This document shows positions 59,919 through 64,000 of a stretch of DNA of 64,000 nucleotides, one piece after another (the stretch's first letter is position 1; each line of letters starts with the position of its first letter). Made by a program: the position numbers and the translations under genes. The stretch covers positions 4,716,001 through 4,780,000 of the forward strand of contig NZ_OZ038525.1 in the NCBI RefSeq assembly GCF_964036645.1, read 5' to 3'. Under the pieces are notes generated by a model. It was given only the letters and a program-made list of their open reading frames with translations. It was not told the DNA's origin and searched no databases. The DNA comes from Tenacibaculum sp. 190524A02b (GTDB lineage Bacteria > Bacteroidota > Bacteroidia > Flavobacteriales > Flavobacteriaceae).

Positions 59919-60556
59919 ATGGCAAGCTATGAATTTTTTAAAGCCTCATTAGAAGCAGCTGAAGGAGGTTATCAAAAACTCGTGAATGATAAAGGTAACT
60001 ATAATTCAAAAGGTGAATTAGTAGGAACTAATCACGGAGTTTCAGCAAAATTTTATGAAACTATTATCGGTAGAGCTCCGAGTGAGGAAGATATGAGAAG
60101 CTTAACAAAAGTGGAAGCTCACATTCTTTTTAAAAATGAGTTTTGGGATAAAATTTCCGCAGATGAAATCCAGAGTCAAGCGGTTGCGGAAGTTGTGGCA
60201 GATCATGCAATCAATGCTAACCCTAGAGTAACTGCTAAGATTGTTCAGCGTGTTTTAAATAAATATTTTGGAATGAATTTAAGTGTTGACGGTGCTATCG
60301 GTGCTAAAACTTTAGAGGCTATTAATTCGGTAAATGCTGATAAGCTATTCCAATACATTGCGCAGGCTCGTTTGGATTACTATAGTAGGTTAAAAGATTA
60401 CAAATATTTTGCGAAAAGCTGGACAAGCCGAGTTTATGCGCTCGGTAAAAAATTTGGTGTAGAAATTAAAAAAAAAAGGAGATAGCAATTGTTCTAGGTG
60501 TATTAGCATTAGGCGTTGTAGGGTATTTAGTTTATAAAAAAAATCAAAGTAAGTAA
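59919..60556 (+). CDS. GH108 lysozyme/muramidase with out-of-frame C-terminal membrane anchor
   Basis: The 0-frame product (59919-60485, 188 residues) has the GH108 core (ASLEAAEGGYQKLVND with catalytic Glu15, then TNHGVSAKFYE) and PG_binding_3 (VDGAIGAKTLEAIN). It ends KKKRR-stop. A 10-A run at 60468-60477 precedes the stop. In the -1 frame the coding continues IAIVLGVLALGVVGYLVYKK and ends 60554-60556, touching the next ATG. Slippage (-1, or one extra A in mRNA) or a sequencing indel would fuse a TM anchor. It should cut peptidoglycan during entry or lysis. Confidence 0.88.
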
Positions 60557-63172
60557 ATGACAACACAGAAATTTCAAGATTTAAACGGTAAAGAAGTTAG
60601 TAGAGAAGTATTGGAGAACTTAGTTAATGAAGCAAAACAAGAAAACAATATTGAAGTAGTTTACAGAGTGTCTCAAATACTGCTAAAAAATCCTGAATCA
60701 GATAGTTTTGAAATTTCTGTAAAGCAATACCCCAACGCCTTAAATGCTCCTAAACATTCAGGAGATTATAAAGAAGCTCTAACAGAATGCGGAAGATTGA
60801 AAAAAGGTTTTCGTTTTGAAAATGGAAAAGTTTTTAAAGTACCTGGTCCAAAATTTAAAAAAGGAGCTAAAATAACCTTCAAAAACAAACAAGCTGTTAT
60901 AACTAGAGTGCAACGAACTCCTAAAAAAAATTACTTATACAATAAAGAAAATTATTTATATTCTTTGAAGTATGTTAACGGTAGAAAAGCAGTAAATATT
61001 GGAGAAAGTAAGTTAAGTACTGATGTCATCAAACAAGGTAATCAATTACAATTAGCATTAAATGGTAATAAGCTTGAAGTGTCTAAGGAATTTTTATCAG
61101 GAATTGACTTTATAAATATAAGTGATGAAGATTTACAAATAGGATTAGGAAAGTACTTTGCACCTAGTGAAGTTTATAGTAAAATTACTCAGAAGATAAT
61201 TAAGAGAATAAAACAAGCAAAAGGGGAAAGGTGGAAAAAATCTTGGAATGGAGAATCTATATTACAAGGAAGTACCCAAAGAGCTATTGAAGGTTATTTA
61301 CGTCCAGCAAATTTTATAACTAAGAAGCCTTATAAAGGCTTAAACAATGTATTGTTATTGTCTGCTGCCGATGAATTTCAAGTTTTTGAAAATCCATTTT
61401 TTTTAACTGAAAAACAAGTTAAAAAATTAAAAGGTGAAATAAAAAAAGGAGCAAAACAACACGAGTTAATTTATTACACCAATCTATATGTTTTTAAAGA
61501 AAAGAAGATAGTTTTTAAAACATATTCACGAGATAAAATGGAGGACTATTTAATAGGGAAGAAAATAGATGTAAAATTTTTCAACTCTTATGTAAGTTAT
61601 ATTCCTATTCTTAAAATGTACTTAACTTATAATGGTAGTGATATTGATAATATAGATTTTAAACTAGATGAATTTACTGAAATAGACAAAAGAAAATACG
61701 GTTATATTTCTGTAAAGAAAGTTAAAGAGAGACACGAAAGAAATCCTTTAGCGGAAGCAATTATACGAAATCAACCTAAACCAGCTATAAAAGTAGGTTT
61801 TCATAAAGAAAGTGCTTTTTATTCTCCAGTATCTGATAGTATAAAACTACCTGAATTAAACGCTTTTGATTCTGCAAACGCATATTATGCAACGTTGTTT
61901 CACGAGTATATCCATGCTACAGGGGCTAAACATCGATTAAATAGAGAGTTTGGAAAAAAGTTTGGAGATAAGCAATATGCAAGAGAAGAGTTAATAGCAG
62001 AGATTGGTGCAATTTTTTTATGTACACAAGCTGGTATAATTTGGCAAACACACCAAAATCACGAAGCTTATTTAAACGGTTGGCTTTCTGTTCTTAATTA
62101 TATTGAAAAGGATAGCACTTTAATTTTGCGAGCTTCAGCACAAGCGCAAAAAGCAGCGGATTATATGTTAAATATCCAGTCAGACGGTAACCCAAAGTTT
62201 TATAAAGAATTAGAAAAAGAAATTTCTAAACCAAAAGTAAAAGCTTTAGCTGGAAACATTGAGCCTGTAGAAATAGTAAAACAAGTTACTCAACAATTAG
62301 AAAGGTTTGAAAATCCAAGACCGATAACCCCACAAATAGAAATCGAGGAACAGGAGGAACACACAAACGAAATTCCAGTAAATCAAATATCAGAACAAAA
62401 GGAGGTCAAACCACAAATTACAACTACTTCTAATGCACCAATACCAATAAACCCATCTAATAAAAGGAGTTCATTAGCGCAAAAAAAGGTCGCTAGAGCT
62501 AATAAAAAACTTGAATATTATAATATTGATAATCCTGAGATAGCCAAATTACTAGGTGAGGTGGAAATTAAAGAAAAGGAAAGTGTGGTAATTACTCTTA
62601 CGGGTGGACAGGGTTCTATGAAAACGCGTTGTGCTTTTAGGTTTATGAATACGTTTGGGCAAAAATATAAAATAGGTCATGTAAGTAAAGAAGAGCATCC
62701 TGAAAGCTCACTTTATTGGAATAAAGTAAATGAATATTTAGAAGGAGCAGCTTTAAATAATATTGATAATCCTGATATAAACACAGCAGAGCAGCTGGAT
62801 AAAATCATAAAAGAAAATGATATTATTGTTATTGACAGTTTTGCTAAAATGCAAGAAATGTTCAAAGGTTTTGAAGTTGATAAAGACTTACGTCAAAAAT
62901 ATAATGGTAAACTTTTTATTGTTATTTTCCAACAAACCTCAGACGGAAAAATGCGAGGCGGTACAAAATCGCAGTACGACGCAGATATAGTATTATACAC
63001 TGAAAAGTTTTCAGATTACAGAAATAACTATGTGTATGCCGATAAGAATCGCTATCAATCAGAAAATTTAGAGGATTTAAAGTACAATATTTTTTCAGGT
63101 AAGATAATAACTCCTGAAAAAGTTGAGGGAACAGAGGTAAAAGAAGCGGTTGTAAACGAATTATACTTTTAA
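60557..63172 (+). CDS. ArdC-like zincin metallopeptidase fused to RecA-fold ATPase
   Basis: This 871-residue protein has three parts. Residues approx. 215-320 (KSWNGESILQGSTQRAIEG, PANFITKKPYKGLNNVLLL) match the ssDNA-binding ArdC N-domain. Residues approx. 400-500 hold the zincin motif HEYIHATGAKHRLNR (H449-E450, H453) with EELIAEIGA as the third-ligand helix. Residues approx. 660-860 are a P-loop ATPase: Walker A GGQGSMKT (683-690), Walker B VIDSF (Asp760) and the YADKNRYQ motif of RadA/RecA-type. It likely defends or processes incoming DNA. A terminator follows. Confidence 0.85.
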   Translation: MTTQKFQDLNGKEVSREVLENLVNEAKQENNIEVVYRVSQILLKNPESDSFEISVKQYPNALNAPKHSGDYKEALTECGRLKKGFRFENGKVFKVPGPKFKKGAKITFKNKQAVITRVQRTPKKNYLYNKENYLYSLKYVNGRKAVNIGESKLSTDVIKQGNQLQLALNGNKLEVSKEFLSGIDFINISDEDLQIGLGKYFAPSEVYSKITQKIIKRIKQAKGERWKKSWNGESILQGSTQRAIEGYLRPANFITKKPYKGLNNVLLLSAADEFQVFENPFFLTEKQVKKLKGEIKKGAKQHELIYYTNLYVFKEKKIVFKTYSRDKMEDYLIGKKIDVKFFNSYVSYIPILKMYLTYNGSDIDNIDFKLDEFTEIDKRKYGYISVKKVKERHERNPLAEAIIRNQPKPAIKVGFHKESAFYSPVSDSIKLPELNAFDSANAYYATLFHEYIHATGAKHRLNREFGKKFGDKQYAREELIAEIGAIFLCTQAGIIWQTHQNHEAYLNGWLSVLNYIEKDSTLILRASAQAQKAADYMLNIQSDGNPKFYKELEKEISKPKVKALAGNIEPVEIVKQVTQQLERFENPRPITPQIEIEEQEEHTNEIPVNQISEQKEVKPQITTTSNAPIPINPSNKRSSLAQKKVARANKKLEYYNIDNPEIAKLLGEVEIKEKESVVITLTGGQGSMKTRCAFRFMNTFGQKYKIGHVSKEEHPESSLYWNKVNEYLEGAALNNIDNPDINTAEQLDKIIKENDIIVIDSFAKMQEMFKGFEVDKDLRQKYNGKLFIVIFQQTSDGKMRGGTKSQYDADIVLYTEKFSDYRNNYVYADKNRYQSENLEDLKYNIFSGKIITPEKVEGTEVKEAVVNELYF

Positions 63173-63174
63173 AT

Positions 63175-63200
63175 AAAAAGAGGGGATTCCCCCTCTTTTT
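63175..63200. terminator. Bidirectional terminator ending the late module
   Basis: aaaaagagggg (63175-63185) pairs with cccctcttttt (63190-63200) across a 4-nt loop, with T on both outer sides. It closes the plus-strand late operon and the converging minus-strand gene. Confidence 0.9.
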
Positions 63201-63609
63201 ATTCTTTATTGAATGTTATTGTATCAATGTACTCCCTATGGTAGTTTAAACTTATTAATTTAAAATGTTTAAAAACCTTATTAAATTCGTCTAGCTTTAA
63301 TGGTATTTTAATCTTATCTACAGAAACGTTTCTTTCATCTTCGAGTATTTTTCTCTTCACACTCTCAAAATTTCCACCATAATGCTCTTTTTTAACTGCT
63401 AAAATAGCAATATCAATTATACCTATACTTCCTGTTATAGCTGAAAACTTTTCAATCTCAAAACCTATTGGGAAATATTCTGATAAATTCACATTATATT
63501 TTTCTAATAAAGTATCTAGAGTTTTACCTCCTTCATTAAATGTAACAGAAAAAACGCCTTTTTGGTCTTCATAATTTAAGGCTACAATACTTTCTAAATC
63601 TTTTTTCAT
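63199..63609 (-). CDS. Hypothetical protein, 136 residues
   Basis: No signal or TM. Mixed alpha/beta sequence (VALNYEDQKGVFSVTFNEGGKTLD, VDKIKIPLKLDEFN). Converges on the late operon. It may be a host gene at the right side of the element or its last gene. No family recognised. Confidence 0.65.
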   Translation of the reverse strand: MKKDLESIVALNYEDQKGVFSVTFNEGGKTLDTLLEKYNVNLSEYFPIGFEIEKFSAITGSIGIIDIAILAVKKEHYGGNFESVKRKILEDERNVSVDKIKIPLKLDEFNKVFKHFKLISLNYHREYIDTITFNKE

Positions 63610-63892
63610 TACTTAATTAATAGTTAATTTACAAACAAAACTAGTGATACTAAACTTTATACACAAGACTTCGTTTACCTATATTAAAAAATCACTTATA
63701 AGTAATAAAAAAGCTGATTCTATTTCTAATAGAATCAGCTTTTTTTAATTGTTGTTCAAATGTAAACAATAAGCATAAGTTACTGTTACCCTAGGATGAC
63801 ATCTTTTTTCATAATTGGTTGATTTAATATTATTATTTCGTGATAATAATAATCAAAGATAATACCAAAAGATGAATTATGCAAATAAATTA
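63610..63892. other. Intergenic region right of the element
   Basis: It contains a strong bidirectional hairpin (63707-63745) and AT-rich sequence with a tattattatt/aataata patch near 63823-63856. No ORF above 30 codons is credible. The element's right end could lie here, but no tRNA-derived repeat is present. Confidence 0.4.
63707..63747. terminator. Strong bidirectional terminator
   Basis: Perfect 17-bp arms: 63707-63723 with 63729-63745, loop ttcta, T run on the right. Probably ends a minus-strand transcript coming from the gene at the window end. Confidence 0.88.
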
Positions 63893-64000
63893 TTATTTAA
63901 CATCTAAATTATCTCCTGATTGAAATTTTTTATCAGTAATACAATCTTTTGAATTAAAATCTTCAGTGAAAACTTTGTTAAATCCAGATAAAGAGTGTTT
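63893..64000 (-). CDS. C-terminal fragment of a gene cut by the window end
   Basis: The minus strand reads open from 64000 to a TAA at 63893-63895 (35 residues, HSLSGFNKVFTEDFNSKD to NLDVK). The strong terminator downstream at 63707 supports a real gene. Too short to identify. Confidence 0.4.
   Translation of the reverse strand, partial: KHSLSGFNKVFTEDFNSKDCITDKKFQSGDNLDVK

Larger units (their letters stand above)
38033..63706. mobile_element. Integrated virus-like element at tRNA-Arg (limits approximate)
   Basis: The segment contains a tyrosine recombinase at its tRNA-proximal end, a cI-like divergent regulatory switch, a winged-helix replication-like gene, many small early genes and a long co-directional late module with lysozyme, spanin-like pair, transglutaminase-like protein and several one-helix membrane proteins. 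No tail, portal, terminase or conjugation genes are visible. The left limit is taken as the tRNA terminator; the right limit is uncertain because no duplicate of the tRNA 3' end was found in the window. The minus-strand gene at 63199-63609 may be inside or outside. Confidence 0.75.

Noticed and set aside
61900..61950. Conjugation relaxase as explanation for the last large gene
   Set aside because: The motif is a HExxH zincin with an ArdC-type domain, and no relaxase HUH or nickase motif is present.

Overview
The window is a low-GC, AT-rich chromosomal segment of a Bacteroidetes bacterium. It is most likely a marine Flavobacteriaceae member, possibly Tenacibaculum-like; the genus is inference. 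The evidence is a SusC/SusD pair, a type IX secretion sorting domain, many lipoproteins with short lipoboxes, Bacteroidetes-type -7 boxes (TAnnTTTG) and a flavobacterial housekeeping gene order. No contig-wide search was possible, so all family names rest on motifs read by eye.

Region 1 (1-12.6 kb) is a glycan-utilisation and surface region. It has a SusC-type TonB receptor (5' end cut by the window), SusD, a lipoprotein, an SDR oxidoreductase, a DUF4269 protein, a small Cys-rich double-Gly peptide, an SGNH hydrolase, a GH18-like lipoprotein and a large secreted multidomain protein with a T9SS tail. Region 2 (12.8-14.2 kb) is a complete IS3-family element with imperfect terminal inverted repeats and a 3-bp GTA target duplication. 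It separates an M28 peptidase gene from its probable terminator.

Region 3 (14.2-38.0 kb) is housekeeping: M28 peptidase, FecE/FecD ABC transporter, rdgB, rlmH, a tandem PixA/AidA-like pair, nadC, M3 peptidase, a pentapeptide-repeat protein, YihY, hisS, folE, a TPR protein, gyrA, clpC, NlpC/P60, thiolase, a 7TM-HD protein and a tRNA-Ser/Pro/Arg operon.

Region 4 (about 38.0-63.6 kb) is an integrated element next to tRNA-Arg. It starts with a tyrosine recombinase, followed by accessory lipoproteins, a divergent repressor/HTH switch with operator-like repeats, a structured non-coding region, a replication-like winged-helix protein, many small early genes (DUF3850, DUF551, an orphan C5 cytosine methyltransferase, a C39-like peptidase), and a late co-directional module. 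That module has a transglutaminase-like protein, several small proteins ending in a single C-terminal membrane helix, a candidate capsid protein followed by a perfect hairpin, a spanin-like pair, a GH108 lysozyme, and a fusion of ArdC-like metallopeptidase with a RecA-fold ATPase. I see no terminase, portal, tape measure, tail or conjugation gene. My reading is a tail-less, possibly membrane-containing temperate virus or a virus-derived element. The most striking detail is a -1-frame C-terminal membrane anchor directly after a 10-A run in the lysozyme gene. The right attachment site was not found.
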